Of a stretch of DNA of 64,000 bases, positions 12,701 through 24,082 are shown one piece after another. Position 1 is the first letter of the stretch. The number at the start of each line of letters is the position of its first letter. Location: positions 44,920,307 through 44,984,306 of the forward strand of contig JAWZYU010000020.1 in assembly GCA_038380435.1 (NCBI GenBank), written 5' to 3'. The stretch is from Ryuthela nishihirai (taxonomy: Eukaryota > Arthropoda > Arachnida > Araneae > Heptathelidae). Position numbers and translations under genes: made by a program. The notes under the pieces are model-generated. The model had not been told where the DNA came from and searched no databases. It worked only from the letters and a program-made list of their open reading frames with translations.

Positions 12701-14781
12701 TTTAAACATCAACTGGTTGCAATATAATAACACTTTAAACTGGGTGTAAACTGCAGAAAATACTAATTGTACTGCTCTGTAGAACTAATATTGAAAACAT
12801 TGTTGAAAAGGTTAGAGAATATACATTGTAGCCAAAAACTTCGCTTCTTAAGCATTGCAGTATTTGCTTTTTGTCTGAAGTTTGCAGATCAAATCACAAA
12901 GGATATTTTGTAAAAGAGCTAAGATACACTTTAAAACCAATAAAAACGAAATTAATATTTTTAAAAGCAATTTTGTATCTGAAGCAACACTAGTCATGCT
13001 GCAATTTTGAGCTAGACAATGAACATTTGGTACCTGTATGTGCTTTAATACAAAGATATCATTGTCTGAATTGAAAACTGAATTGAAATTTATATATGAA
13101 AGTTTTTACTATTATGTAGTTTTTAGTTATGACTAAATTTTTTTTTGTATGATTGTATTTAAAAAACTGCAACTTGGAATTTGTGCATGGCAGTTTTTAT
13201 TGGTTTTACAATGTTTAGGCTCTAAGGAAAGTTTTAATTAAAATTTCTTTTCTGTAACAAATTTTTGATCATACATTTGTTGCAAACGTTTCATTCTTGA
13301 TGTAGCATAAAAACTTTTCTCAATTTCAGCATTAAATTTAAAGACCAGTGAACTGTCTATTTGTTACATTAATAGAATTTTGTTCTTCATTCATCTTTAG
13401 ATCCTGAATATGTATTGTTTTAATTGCTTTAGTTATGCGGATGTATGGTCAAAAGTTTTTATTTACTGATATTTTAAATAAGTCATTCTGGTTGTAAGAT
13501 AGATTTGAAGTTATTTTCAATATAGTAGCCCATTCTCTCCATAAGGGCTTCTTTTATTCAAATAATATATGAATTTAAAATACCATTTTGATAGCGTGGC
13601 ATAATAAGGAAAGTACATAACTTTAATTTTTAAGAGACTTGAGACAAGAAATATGCAACTTGATTCTGTGGGAAATTCACGAATTTGAAAATTTTTACAG
13701 TTAAAATATGCATTAAAATTAAAATTCAACACTTCTCTTTGTACTTTGAACTTCAATATGATACAGATCAAATCATGTCCTCCAAAATAAATACAACAGT
13801 ATTTGATTTTATAAACATTAATGGGGGATATTTCATAACCTAACAAGAGCATTGCCCATATGCCTTAGAAGTAGGTATACAACAGAAGGTACAACCAGTT
13901 GTGAGGCCATGACAAATGTGAAATGGTGCAATTGCTGGATTGATTCTCACGATGTTTCTCAAACATTTGATATTACATTCACCTTAATCTAATAGTTTTT
14001 AGGCTCGGTTACCATCTATGAGGAACCAGGTATATCAGTACATTCCTTCATAACCAGTGTAGAAATTCCCTACCCCTATGTAAGAAAACAAAAAGGAATG
14101 TATTTATTAAATGACATAATGTTCCAATTTTTAGTGAAAAATACATTCTCTGCTATTACCATATTTTTCTTGCATACCCTAATGAGATTTACTGTACCAC
14201 AAGTAGATCACCACTGTAGATCACCCATCGTTATTTCTCTATTCTACAGGCATTTCTTTATAACCAGTAGGGGTTAATGTAGTGGTTGCAAAGAACAGCA
14301 TGTACAATTGAAGAATAAAGTAGACATCATACCGAGTGAAATATTAATTCAAAATCATTTTATTTCGGGAATAGTGTGTTCCATAGGAAACGAAGGATGT
14401 AGGAAAATTGTTGATTACCTAGATTAGTACATGGTAATCTGTTATTAGTAGCTGGCCAGACTGAAGTAAAGCAGCAAGTCCATTAACAAGAGTTGCTGCT
14501 AAAAGAAATTATAAGGTTTTACCATTATGCGAAAAAGTTTTTCTCGTGCTTAAATTGTGGATTGAATAAAGCAGTCTTACTGGTTCAAATAAGAGGAATT
14601 CAGCATAAATGATCAGTAGCCAATAAGAGCATAAAGCTATAATTCTGTTTCCACTGAATTCCAAAGATTTGATGGTCTGATTGTGTTCAGAACGTACGAC
14701 AAACACTTATACAAAATTCAAGTTTTATTCCTAACTTAGATGAGACTAATGAAAACAAAATAAAAATTCCTTCAGTGTTTT
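9726..14781. other. 5-kb AT-rich stretch, nothing recognised
   Basis: No SINE and no readable transposon. ORFs of 60-111 codons on the - strand (11595, 12354, 13517) are rich in Ile/Asn/Lys/Phe/Tyr as expected from chance in AT-rich DNA. AACCAGT(G)TAG-like phrases near 14050 and 14260 may be an old repeat. Confidence 0.6.
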
Positions 14782-15100
14782 GGGGGGGGGGGGGATTGTA
14801 CGGTTGTTAGCGCACAGACTTAATCTGCAGTTCCCCGGTTCGAGTAACAATTGTGCCATCATTAATCTCATCTAAATCCACCCTGCCCTTGGTCAGAAAG
14901 AAGACACCCATGCGCTTGGAAAGACCTTCAGATGGAGGCACTAAACCGTGTGCACGTTAAAGAACATGCTGTGGATGCCTTGACACCATCTGTCTCATAA
15001 TAGCTGCTAGTCCCCTTCTCTGAGCTCTTGGGATCTTTGTGACATGGCCATTTAGCCCATTGTGTGCAAAATGTGCGCTAAGAGGTAAAAGAACCCACAA
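14782..15100 (+). mobile_element. SINE family A, internally shortened copy
   Basis: Preceded by a 13-bp poly-G run. Head TTGTTAGCGCACAGACTTAA, B box GGTTCGAGTAA, then a body lacking the segment between the GATGG block and GTGCACGTTAAAGAACATG. Ends GTAAAAGAACCCAC. Confidence 0.75.
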
Positions 15101-15639
15101 TCTTCACTGTTTCCATTTGATGAAAATTAATTTTAAAGCACCTATGGATGGCTTAATGACATTTCACGGACCCAATATTGTTGGTCTGTGATGTAGATGA
15201 TCACATTTTTAGTGGCGATTACACACGATTTAGTGGCGATGCAACATGAATGAGGATTTCTACACACACAATACATCATAAATTGACCAAACACTTCTGC
15301 AGAATGTTCTAGAGAAATTGGTAAGGCATGAATTTTATAAGATATGTTAAATTTTGATATATATTTAAAATGTTTCAAAATTCCATTTGAAAGCAAATGC
15401 CCTCTTTAATTTCTAATTGTCCGTCTTTTTGAAGGACTAGATTTTTCTTTTACCCAGAGATTCCTATTTGAGACCAATGAATTTTGAAGATCATTATATT
15501 AGAGACGTTTTAAAGAGATTAATGCAGCTTTCTGTTTGTAATTTTCTCATTTGCTACATAAATCCCTAATAAACGTGTTAATTTCTCTGTTACTGAAACG
15601 AAAAGTTGATTTATTTTGTTATCTGTATTTTATATATAT

Positions 15640-16806
15640 TTAGTAGCCAAAGCCCATTGAAGAGCGAGAATGTGATGTTAGTCCTCCACGTGCCGCCAAA
15701 ACAGTTCTTACCTGGTGAGGCATGGACGCCACAAGATTTCTAAAGGTGTCTTGTGGTATCTGGTACCAACATGTTACCAGCAGATCCTTTAACTCTTCTA
15801 AGTTACGTGGTTGAGGCACTGCAGATCATATAGGCTGTTCCAACACAAGCCACATATGCTCGATTGGATTGATGTCTGGGGAATGTGGAGGCCAGGGCAA
15901 TACCTGGAAGCCTTCCTCATGTTCTGCGAACCATTCTAGAGCAATGTGGCATTGGCGCATTATCCTGCTGAACGAGGGCATTGCCATGATAGGATGTACT
16001 GGTCTGATGTTTAGGTAGGAGGTAGACATCATAGTTTCCTGCACATGAATGACTGGACCCAGGGTTTTCCAGAAGAATATTGCTCAAAACATTACACTTC
16101 CTTCACTGGCTTGTTTTTGTCCCATGGTGCATCCTGGTATCAACACTCCCTCAGGTAAACGATGCACATATACCTGGCCATCTATATGGTGCAACAGGAA
16201 ATGAGATTCATTGGACCATAATCTTCCAATCATTCAAGGTCCAGTTTTGATGCTCGCATGCCTATTGTAGGCACTTTCGACGGTGAACCAAGGTTAGCAT
16301 GGGCACTCGGAGCAACCTGTGGCTATGCAGCACCATTTTCAGCAGGGTTTAATGTACTCTGTATTGTGGCACATTACCCCTGTCACCAGTATTCAAACTA
16401 AAGGTGAGTTGCACCACAGTATCCCTTCTATTATCTCGTACATATGGGGATAGCCCTCACTCACCTTTAACATTGACGAGCTGTGGTTGGCCCTTACTTT
16501 GCCAGCGGTTCATGGTTTTTCCCTCCTCACCACTTTTTGAAAGTACTAACCACGGCTGACTGTGAGCACCCCACAAGCCTTGCCGTCTCAGAAATACTCA
16601 CCCAGTTGTCTGGCCAATTTGGACTTTGTCAAACTCGCTTAAGCCTATGCCTTTCCCATCTGAAGAACAAGAATAACACTGATTAAAAGAGCTTGGTATC
16701 AGGTGTTATTTATACTGTTTCATGACCCTCACACGCACTGTTGTTTACCTGCAGTTTCGATTTGCATAAAGACTCCCTGGTCATAATGTTTTGGCTATTT
16801 GGTGTA
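15640..16806 (-). mobile_element. Tc1-like transposon (degenerate)
   Basis: The right end, read on the - strand, is TACACCAAATAGCCAAAACA, a typical Tc1-family terminus; the left end has a weaker match (TAGTAGCCAAAGCCCATTG) next to a TA-rich stretch. Between them is a transposase relic on the - strand. The boundaries are accurate to about 10 bp. Confidence 0.7.
15672..16659 (-). pseudogene. Tc1 transposase pseudogene
   Basis: It starts at an ATG (16659) reading MGKA.GLSEFDKVQIGQTTG, the usual helix-turn-helix start of Tc1 transposases, then breaks. The C-terminal part is legible: LPWPPHSPDINPIEHMWLVL (DDE block with PDINPIEH), then LEELKDLLVTCW, IPQDTFRNLVASMPHQV and RTVLAARGG. There are several frameshifts and stops (for example after LEQPI). 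The full family length of about 330-340 residues is not recoverable. No host role. Confidence 0.78.
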
Positions 16807-17792
16807 TGTCGAGGGAACTCTGAGCGAGAAAAAAATTCGAGGTCCCTACAATAACTGACAAAATGTACTTTATTAATTTTTAATGTTAGATATGAATACA
16901 TTCAAGTTAACAAAAGAAACAATTTTAAACGCGAAATTTGTGAATTGCTTAGTAGCATCTTTAAAAAGTATTTATCACTAACAAAAATTTCTATTTGAAA
17001 TTCTGAGTTCGTTCAAAGTGTCAGTATGCAGAAATTGTGTGTTAAAAATTTGAAACATTTAAATTCCTTATGCTTCTGCTATAATTCTGCATTTTAGTTG
17101 CATGTGTAAGAGGTCGTTAGTTGTCTGCATAACAACTAGTTACCCTAAAAAATGGAGACAACTTTGAGTGAAATTCTATCGACTTATAAAGCAAATTTTT
17201 AATATGAAGCGGCCATTGGGCTTGCTTACAGCAGGAAATATCTTCGTCCCTGTGCTCTCTTTAGTGTCGAATTTCAATTAACTATACGTATTATACAGAC
17301 CCCTCAATTCACACTTTTTAACAAAGAGTAATCGCTGTCTTGCTTTGTCTATGCTTATGAGCATAATCATTGAGTAATTTTATATAATTTGGAATTCTGG
17401 TGATCATTCCTTCGGATTTTGCTTTTACATTTATTAATTTAAACATTGAAATTTGCAAAATTATTCTAAATATATCTGTTACCAGAATGGCTTATATATT
17501 CATTTTTAAATAATTCATATCGAATATTCATTTTTAATGTAAGATTGTGAATGTGTTTACTTATTTTACATTGTTTTTAAAGATCAAAAGCGTACATCAA
17601 AAAAAAACAGCCTAGTACGGTTTCGTTTTCTTGTCTCTACGCTTTGTACCACTTATCATAATTCTGAGTAATGTATCATAATGAACATGGAAACAAAGCC
17701 CAGTGAAAATTATGTAAATTTGAAATTATTTTTTTAATAAATTTTGGTGCTTTTTAGCATCAACTTATTGTTTTGTTTGTTACTCATTTTAG
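16807..17792. other. AT-rich stretch before the candidate exon at 17793
   Basis: No coding signal. TTGTCTATGCTTATGAGCA occurs at about 17346 and again at about 18735, a small dispersed repeat. Confidence 0.55.
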
Positions 17793-17924
17793 GCATGTTT
17801 TCTTGCTGAAAATAAGCGTGAAATTGTGTATCTGCGGAAGGAGTTCACATTTCAGTTTCTAGAAGAATGTCTAAAGAAATCCTACGAGAACCAGGGAGTC
17901 GGAGACTCCTCTGAAATCCCGTAG
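17793..17924 (+). CDS. Candidate terminal coding exon of an unidentified gene
   Basis: A long pyrimidine-rich tract ending TACTCATTTTAG is followed by a phase-0 open reading of 43 residues and a TAG. It begins ACFLAENKREIVYLRKEFTF, continues QFLEECLKKSYENQ and ends GDSSEIP. Composition (amphipathic Glu/Lys-rich helix, few Asn/Ile codon runs) and higher GC than the flanks both indicate real coding sequence. No family is recognised. No neighbouring exon could be found upstream, where the DNA is AT-rich for several kb, so a long intron is implied. A repeat-derived fragment is the main alternative. Confidence 0.42.
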   Translation, partial: ACFLAENKREIVYLRKEFTFQFLEECLKKSYENQGVGDSSEIP

Positions 17925-18136
17925 TATTATACGAAAGTTAAAACTTCTCCACCTTCTTTGAAAACCGAAACGGGTGTCTTTACAATTTTATCCCCATATG
18001 TTGGACACTAAAAATGGATTTATGGAAGCTATAAATCATATATAGAATATTTTAGCTCTTCCTGTTCGGTGGAATAATATTGTAATTAGGAAACCCTACC
18101 TCTTATTCTTCTCGTCACCCCCCCCCCCTCCCAAAT

Positions 18137-18512
18137 GGGCGGGAGTAGCTCAGTCGGTAGCGCGCACCAGACTTGTAATCTAGTTCCCACATTCGAGTCC
18201 CAGCTGGGTCAGCATTGAGATATCTCCGCAAAATTCCCCGCCATGCCCACGGTCAGTAGAGGACACCGGTGGGCTTGGAAAGGCCGCCGTCCGTCTGATG
18301 GGACGTTAAGTGGCCCCGTGTGCCGGAGAGCCATAACCTGTGCACGTTAAAAAACGTGCTGGATGACCTTGACGAGAGACTACCATCTCTCCCAACAGCT
18401 GTTGCAGTGGGTCCCCTCCCCCAACCTTCTCTGAGCCTATGGAGTCCTTGTGACCTGGCCATTTAGCCCATTGTGTGCAAAAAGGTGCCGTTCACAGGTA
18501 AAACAACCCAAC
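18137..18512 (+). mobile_element. SINE family A, moderately young copy
   Basis: Head GTAGCTCAGTCGGTAGCGCG, body with CCGCCGTCCGTCTGATGGGA, ends GTAAAACAACCCAACC. CpGs are largely retained. A C-run (18118-18128) precedes it. Confidence 0.9.
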
Positions 18513-19034
18513 CCCCTCCCAAAAAAAATTTCAATCCATGGTACGTGCCTGGTATTGGCCCGTGGCGTCAAGTGACACGGACCCACGAGTTCTTCCTCTA
18601 GTAAATATATAGAACTCTGGCTTGCAGGCACAATGTTTCGACGCAGATTCACTTGTTCAGTTAAGCTCGTAATTTAGGATCTCGACATTATATATTTCAA
18701 ACGAGCACGTAACATTTCTAAACTTACTCGCTATGTTGTCTATGCTTATGAGCAACTTCAAAGTGTACAAAACAACCAAAATACGCAGCAATAGGCATGT
18801 AAAGTGTTAATACGACGACCACAAGTAAATGAATGATCTCAGCTCATGCCCAGATGTACAAGGATGGATCATTGACTTTATAGACTACCGTCGCCAACAA
18901 TTAGTAACCTTTCGTTAGAGTTACAGCATATGTAGAAACAACAATTCTTCAAAGCTCAAAAACAGTGCAAAATGAAAACACGTTGCGATACGGTCGGAAA
19001 TAATAAACAAGTATCATTTTCTCAGAAAGGTTCA

Positions 19035-19190
19035 TCTTTGATTTTGTTTTTGCAGGCTGTGACTATTCTGAAAACTGAACAGGTATGTTACTGTGTTCGG
19101 CAAGACATGGTACACAGACTACTAGAAATGACAGGTGGGTGAACAGTATTTGGTTGCTCACATCTTAGGTCGTCCACGGAATCGCGACCG
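19035..19190 (+). repeat. Interspersed repeat with HTH-like coding scrap, copy 1
   Basis: TTTTTGCAGGCTGTGACTAT, CTGAAAACTGAACAGGTATG, TTACTGTGTTCGGCAAGACA, GAATCGCGACC. The order is the same as in the copy at 59680-59940. The peptide pattern LKTEQ..YCVRQ resembles the start of mariner/GVQW3-type helix-turn-helix domains. Confidence 0.5.
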
Positions 19191-19547
19191 TTTTTACCAC
19201 TTTCAAATTGCTTTCGTTTGAAGCAGTGTTCTCCATACACTTAGTCATTTCTGACACTCGAGTATCAGTTAAGCATCGCCAAACATATAAATACCCAGGT
19301 TGCATAGCGAAGGACTGGTTGTAGGGGGGTAGAAAATTTTCCAACGAAAATCAAATTTTGCCAACTGAGAAAATGTCTCGGGTTCGTACCTAGATTTTCG
19401 CTCTGCTGGTGGGGGGAGGTTTGAAGCAATTTTCACAACTGCATTGCCATTTGACTTCCAATTTTGCCAACTAGCCATAATTTCACAGAAATAATCCCAA
19501 TATTTACATCTCGCCTGAATTGTAGCAAGTCGATGTGAATTTTCCCA

Positions 19548-19930
19548 GGGGCGGGGGTGGCTCAGTTGGTAGCGCGCCAGGCTCGTAATCTGTAGTTCCC
19601 AGGTTCGAGTCCCAGCTGGGTCAGCGTTGAGATTTATCTCCGCAAAATTCCCCGCCTTGCCCACGGTCGGTAGGGGACACCGATGGGTTTGGAAAGGTCG
19701 CCGTCCGTCGGATGGGACGTTAAGCCGTGGCCCAGTGTGTGGGAGAGCCATACCTTGTGCACGTTAAAGAACACGCTGGATGGCCTTAACGGGAGGCTAC
19801 CATCTGTCTCCCAACAGCTTTTCCAGTGTGTCCCCTCCCCCAACCTTCTCTGAGCCTTCGGGGTCCATGTGACCTGGCCATTTAGCCCATGGTGTGCAAA
19901 AAAGTGCCGCTCAGAGGTAAAACAACCCAA
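19548..19930 (+). mobile_element. SINE family A, young copy
   Basis: Near consensus, CpG-rich (TTGGTAGCGCGCCAGGCTCG, GGTTCGAGTCCCAGCTGGGT). Inserted inside the GCCAACTCGCC-type tandem array. ORFs on the opposite strand here (about 160 and 112 codons) are SINE antisense readings, not genes. Confidence 0.93.
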
Positions 19931-20288
19931 TGAATTTTCCCATATCTTCATTTGACCTAATCTTAATTTCATAAAACCAATCGCAATCTTTACAGCTCTC
20001 CTGAATTTGCCAAGTCACTTCAAGTTTTTCAAACTCCCCAAGATTTTGCAAAGCTTTCTGGATTTTTGTCAACTCCTTCACAAACCTAATCCCAATTTTC
20101 ACAACTCGCCTATATTTTACCAAGTAAATTCGAATTTTTCCAACTACCCTCGATTTTGCCGACTCGCCATAATTTTAGAGATAAAATCGCAATTTTTTAC
20201 ATCATCCCTGAATTTGCCAAGTCACTTCGAATTTTATCAACTCTCCTTAATTGCACAAGAAAAGCACAATTTTCACATCTGTTTTCAT

Positions 20289-20419
20289 CATAACGCATGT
20301 TAGTCCTTTGCCTAGGGGTGCCAACATACAAGGTGTTTCATTTTAAGTAGCGATAAGATTAGACCTTTATCAATTTTTGAGGAATTTAAAATTGTACAAA
20401 TGGATTAAATAATCTCTCA
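20289..20419 (+). repeat. Repeat pair member 1 (~130 bp)
   Basis: CCTAGGGGTGCCAACATACA and AAGGTGTTTCATTTTAAGTA ... GTACAAATGGATTAAATAAT. It matches 22445-22575 in order and direction and lies inside the tandem array. Confidence 0.8.
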
Positions 20420-20733
20420 GGTGACTTCGAATTTTGCCAACTCAACTAGATTTTTCAAACTCTTTAATTTCATAAAATCGATCCCAATTTTTACAACTCT
20501 ACTTTATAAAGTGGTTTCCAGTTTCGCGAAGTTGCCCCAATTTTGCCAACTCAACTTCACAAAATACCAATTTTCACAACTTGCCTGTATTTTACCTAAT
20601 GGATTCGAATTTTGCAAACCGCCTAGTTTTTGCCAACTCGCTATAATTTTACAGAAAAAAATCCCAATTTTTACATCTCACCTGAATTTGGCCAACTTTC
20701 CAAGATTTTACCAAATTACTCCGAATTTTGCTA

Positions 20734-21115
20734 GGGGCGAGGGTGGCTCAGTCGGTAGCGCACCAGGCTTGTAATCTGTAGTTCCCAGGTTCGAGTCCCA
20801 GCTGGGTCAGCGTTGAGATTTATCTCCGCAAAATTCTCCGCTCTGCCCACGGTCAGTAGGGGACACCGATGGGCTTGGAAAGGCCGCCGTCCGTCGGATG
20901 GGACGTTAAGCCGTGTGCGGGAGAGCCATACCCTGTGCACGTTAAAGAACACGCTGGATGGCCTTGACAGGAGGCTACCATCTGTCTCCCAACAGCTGTT
21001 CCAGTGGGTCCCCTTCCCCAACCTTCTTTGAGCCTTCGGGGTCCATGTGACCTGGCCATTTAGCCCATGGTGTGCAAAAAAAGTGCCGCTCAGAGGTAAA
21101 ACAACACAACACAAC
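20734..21115 (+). mobile_element. SINE family A, young copy
   Basis: Near consensus, also inside the tandem array. Array sequence CCGAATTTTGCTA(G) borders the left side and CCGAATTTTGCTAAG the right side, suggesting a target duplication of about 13 bp (CCGAATTTTGCTA at 20721-20733 and 21115-21127). Confidence 0.93.
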
Positions 21116-21739
21116 CGAATTTTGCTAAGTGCCCCTAGATTTTGCCAACTCGCCATAATTTTACAAAAAAAAATCTCGATTTTTTTTTTCTCGCCTGAAT
21201 TTTGCCAACTCTTCTGTATTTTACTAAGTGGCTTCGAATTTTGCAGTCTCTCCAGTTTCCAAACTGCCCTAGATTTGCCAAGTTGCCTCGATTTTGACAA
21301 CTTCCCTTAATATTACAAAAAAAATTACAAATTTTCACAAACCCAGATTTTACGAAGTTGCTTCGAATTTTGCCAACTCCGAGTTACTTTGGGGGGAGCC
21401 TCTCCCCATAGCGCCCCTGTACACACCGCTGTTCAGTTTCTAGATGAGCCATAGCGAGCAAAAATGACACCAAAACAAACATGTTTCCAAAGTGAGAAGT
21501 TCTGAATACAGTTCGTTACTTTAGACCGTATCGCAGCGTCAAATATCTTGGACAGTAGATAGAGAGTTCAGCCTTCACACATCCTTCCATGGCCTAAAAG
21601 AATTATTTTCGTACGAGTTGAAATATGTGGAAACCCAAGAATAAACGAATTTAGTCATTATTTGTCATATCTATATCATATCGAGTTTCCAAAAACAAGC
21701 GTCATGTGTTCACGCTGTCATTTGTAGACATCGAGCTTT

Positions 21740-22440
21740 TAGGAAGAAAAAATTTGTTTTTGTATTTAATAGATATTGATGAAATACTATTTGCACACTC
21801 CAAATCACTCAAGAGTTCTAATTGCACTCTCTAATGGTAGAAAAAGTCATAAATCGCAAAACTTTAAATGATTTATGATAGGAATTCGAAATTTTCGTAA
21901 TGGAATATGAAGATCATGACATTTTCATTCACAACAATGAGATATCCAAGGGTGGTCGAAAAATGCGTTTTTTTTTTGTTTGGTTTTCTTTTCAGATATA
22001 CAACACAAAAGGAATTTTTTATAAGTATAGATGAAAATTTGTAATTTCCCATTTTGAATCCTCCAAAAGTTTAAACTGCGCCCTCTAACGGTGGAACATT
22101 TTGAAAATTGCTAACTTTTAAACGCATATTGAAAGCGATGTATTTATGGTAGAATGTGAAGGTCATAATAAGGCGTCCTCCTCCGCCCCCAGACATAACG
22201 GGAAACTGTTTTAGGAGAAAACTGGGGAAAAAATTTAGTTTGATTTGTACTAACAAAATATAATGCGCATATTTTAAATCCTTGGGAATGCATAAGTAGA
22301 GAGCACTAAACATGGAAAAGGTGAAACTTTTAAAAGTATTGCACGTGATTTATTAATGATAGAAATTTCGATGGTAGAGTGTGAAGAGAGATTCCACTGA
22401 TAGCAACAATGTTTCCTTTTCTCAGAGAGACAAAGCAGTT
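21740..22440 (+). repeat. Cluster of a ~220-250 bp monomer family
   Basis: Three head-to-tail units can be marked by two landmarks: CTCTAATGGTAGAAA (21827), CCCTCTAACGGTGGAACA (22080) and AGAGCACTAAACATGG (22301); and GGAATATGAAGATCAT (21902), GGTAGAATGTGAAGGTC (22148) and GGTAGAGTGTGAAGAG (22371). Spacings are about 220-250 bp. Related pieces recur at 27.1-27.5, 28.85-29.08, 29.4-29.87, 30.2-30.65 and 51.37-51.5 kb. Confidence 0.7.
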
Positions 22441-22444
22441 TTTA

Positions 22445-22575
22445 CCATAACACGTTAGCCATTTGCCTAGGGGCGCCAACATCCAAGGTGTTTCATTTTT
22501 AAGTATTAATAACATTACACCTTTATAAATTTTTGATGAATTTAAAATCGTACAAATGGATTAAAGAATCTCTCC
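22445..22575 (+). repeat. Repeat pair member 2 (~130 bp)
   Basis: CCTAGGGGCGCCAACATCCA, AAGGTGTTTCATTTTTAAGT, GTACAAATGGATTAAAGAAT. Same family as 20289-20419. Confidence 0.8.
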
Positions 22576-22800
22576 TGCTAATCCAAAGAACTTTTACAGG
22601 ATATGGATTGTGAGAATGCAATGGCATATCGTGAAATGTATTGAGACACCTGCAAGTTATATGAATGGGAAACCACATTTAAAGCTCCATAAATTTAAAA
22701 ATAAGTTTTATCTCTCTTCTTTTCTCTCGAACTTTGTCAGTTTCACGAAAGAATTTTTCCACCATATCTTTCAAACGCGATGAAAAACCAGGCCGCTTTG

Positions 22801-22925
22801 ATCAGGGATGTGTGTTGTCTTTCTGCTGAGGGTCTTGCTTTAATTGCAGAACTTCTATTATGATGTATTAGACAGGCTCCTGTCAGAACTTTGTGGCAGG
22901 CAGCTGCTTGAGGGAGTATTTATTT
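22801..22925 (+). mobile_element. SINE family B, body only
   Basis: TGTGTTGTCTTTCTGCTGAG, GACAGGCTCCTGTCAGAAC, AGGCAGCTGCTTGAGGGAGT. The tRNA head is missing. A second copy follows at once. Confidence 0.82.
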
Positions 22926-22930
22926 TTGCC

Positions 22931-23095
22931 ATATGGAGAACGAGAGGTTAGCATGCTTGGCTACTGATCAAATGGACCTGGGTTAAAGCCCAGGGTAAGA
23001 CATGGATGTTTTTGTTGTCTTTCTGCTGTGGTCTCGCCTTCTTCACAGATCTCTATCATGTATGTCTCTATCATGCTGCTTGAGGAGGAATTTTT
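22931..23095 (+). mobile_element. SINE family B, copy with body deletion
   Basis: Head GAGAGGTTAGCATGCTTGGC, B-box region GGGTTAAAGCCCAGGGTAAG, body TCTTTCTGCTGTGGTC. The palindrome is deleted and the end is GCTGCTTGAGGAGG. Confidence 0.82.
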
Positions 23096-23229
23096 TCGTT
23101 TAGCATTCAATATTTTGATAAAAATTATAACTTTTTAAAACCTTGTGAAACATGATAATCATATATAAGTTGTTTATGAATGAAGACTACTTTCATATAC
23201 ATTAATGGGTTATTTGATTAAAATTTGAA

Positions 23230-23430
23230 CTTTAGTTTCTAATTTGAGAACTAAAAGACAAATACTTTTTATGTTCTATAATATACTGCTTGCCATAGAA
23301 GTCAGGCAGAAAAACAACACGAACATCCATAATTAAAACTTTTAAGGAATGAAAAAGTAGGAAATGAAAACGAGATTCCCATATGCTCACAAACGATATG
23401 CGTTCTTCTAGTTATTTTGAGGTCCTGTAT
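23230..23430 (-). repeat. - strand copy of the repeat duplicated at 29.0/29.84 kb
   Basis: Contains AGAAAAACAACACGAACATC, ATAATTAAAACTTTTAAGGA and ACGAGATTCCCATATG, the reverse complement of the segment that precedes the SINE B bodies at 29172 and 29980. Most of the SINE B body is deleted. Confidence 0.7.
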
Positions 23431-24001
23431 AGTTAGGGACTGGCCATCTCGGTGACTGTCATTGATGGATTATGGGCTCCATGTTTTGTCGTACCGTGAG
23501 ACGAAAGCCTACCGACACGACATACTTACCTTTAATGGAGATGCAGAAGATATCCGCAAAATGTTTATGGATATTCAGGAAATATCCAAATTTTAGAAGT
23601 TGTTTTATAGACATATATGAGATTTCAAGTTTCGACCTGCTTACATCCTAAATATATCCCTGGCATGTCTATTTTGGTCATTTTTGATATGGTATTTACA
23701 TCCATAGATATCCTATACGTCTAAAAGATATTTTGTGGCTATTTGAGACAATCTGCTTTGCCTCAAACGTCTTATGGACGTTACTGCCAGAATTTTTACC
23801 ATCTTATAGATATCTCACGAATGTCTTTTTTTTTGCACTTCCTAACTTTTTCTTCCATTCGTTAGATATCCATAAGAGATCCTGTGGCTTGAAAGCTGTC
23901 GTCCAAATGGATATCTTATGCTAAATTTTATTTCCACCACGTGTATTACATAACCCAAACCAGATCTAGGACCATAACCTCCCCTTCCGAATGCCACGAA
24001 G

Positions 24002-24082
24002 GTATGAATGAGGAGACGCCCTAACGCGTTTTCCCTGTCGAAGGTCATTATGCTGACGCAGCAGGGTGGTAGCCATGTTGTT
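24002..24082 (-). other. GC-rich island with a short - strand ORF
   Basis: A CpG-containing stretch next to the GATATC-rich repeat. On the - strand an ATG opens a reading that begins MATTLLRQHNDLRQGKRVRA and closes after 36 codons at about 23966. It may be a promoter/first-exon remnant or part of the transposon that seems to span 23.5-26.7 kb. Function unknown. Confidence 0.15.

Larger units (their letters stand above)
19370..21385. repeat. Degenerate tandem array of GCCAACTCGCC-type units
   Basis: About 1.25 kb of array remains once two SINEs (19548-19930 and 20734-21115) are removed. The short unit is roughly ATTTTGCCAACTCGCC(T)A, and a larger pattern recurs every ~200 bp: CATAATTTTACAGAAAAAA, TCCCAATTTTTACATCTCGC, CTGAATTTGCCAAG, TCGAATTTTGCCAAC. 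Units vary in sequence and length. Several antisense ORFs with repeated lysine-rich peptides (e.g. LGKSRAVWKLERL) come from this periodicity and are not genes. Confidence 0.85.

Noticed and set aside
13517..13852. A 111-codon - strand ORF
   Set aside because: Composition (Phe, Tyr, Ile, Lys, Asn) is what AT-rich DNA gives by chance. No motif, no neighbouring coding signal.
19269..19972. Overlapping antisense ORFs of 160 and 112 codons, and a 189-codon one at 20731-21300
   Set aside because: They run through SINE family A and the adjoining tandem array. The same peptides recur at every SINE copy (e.g. ERHFFAHHGLNGQVTWTPKA), so they are repeat by-products.
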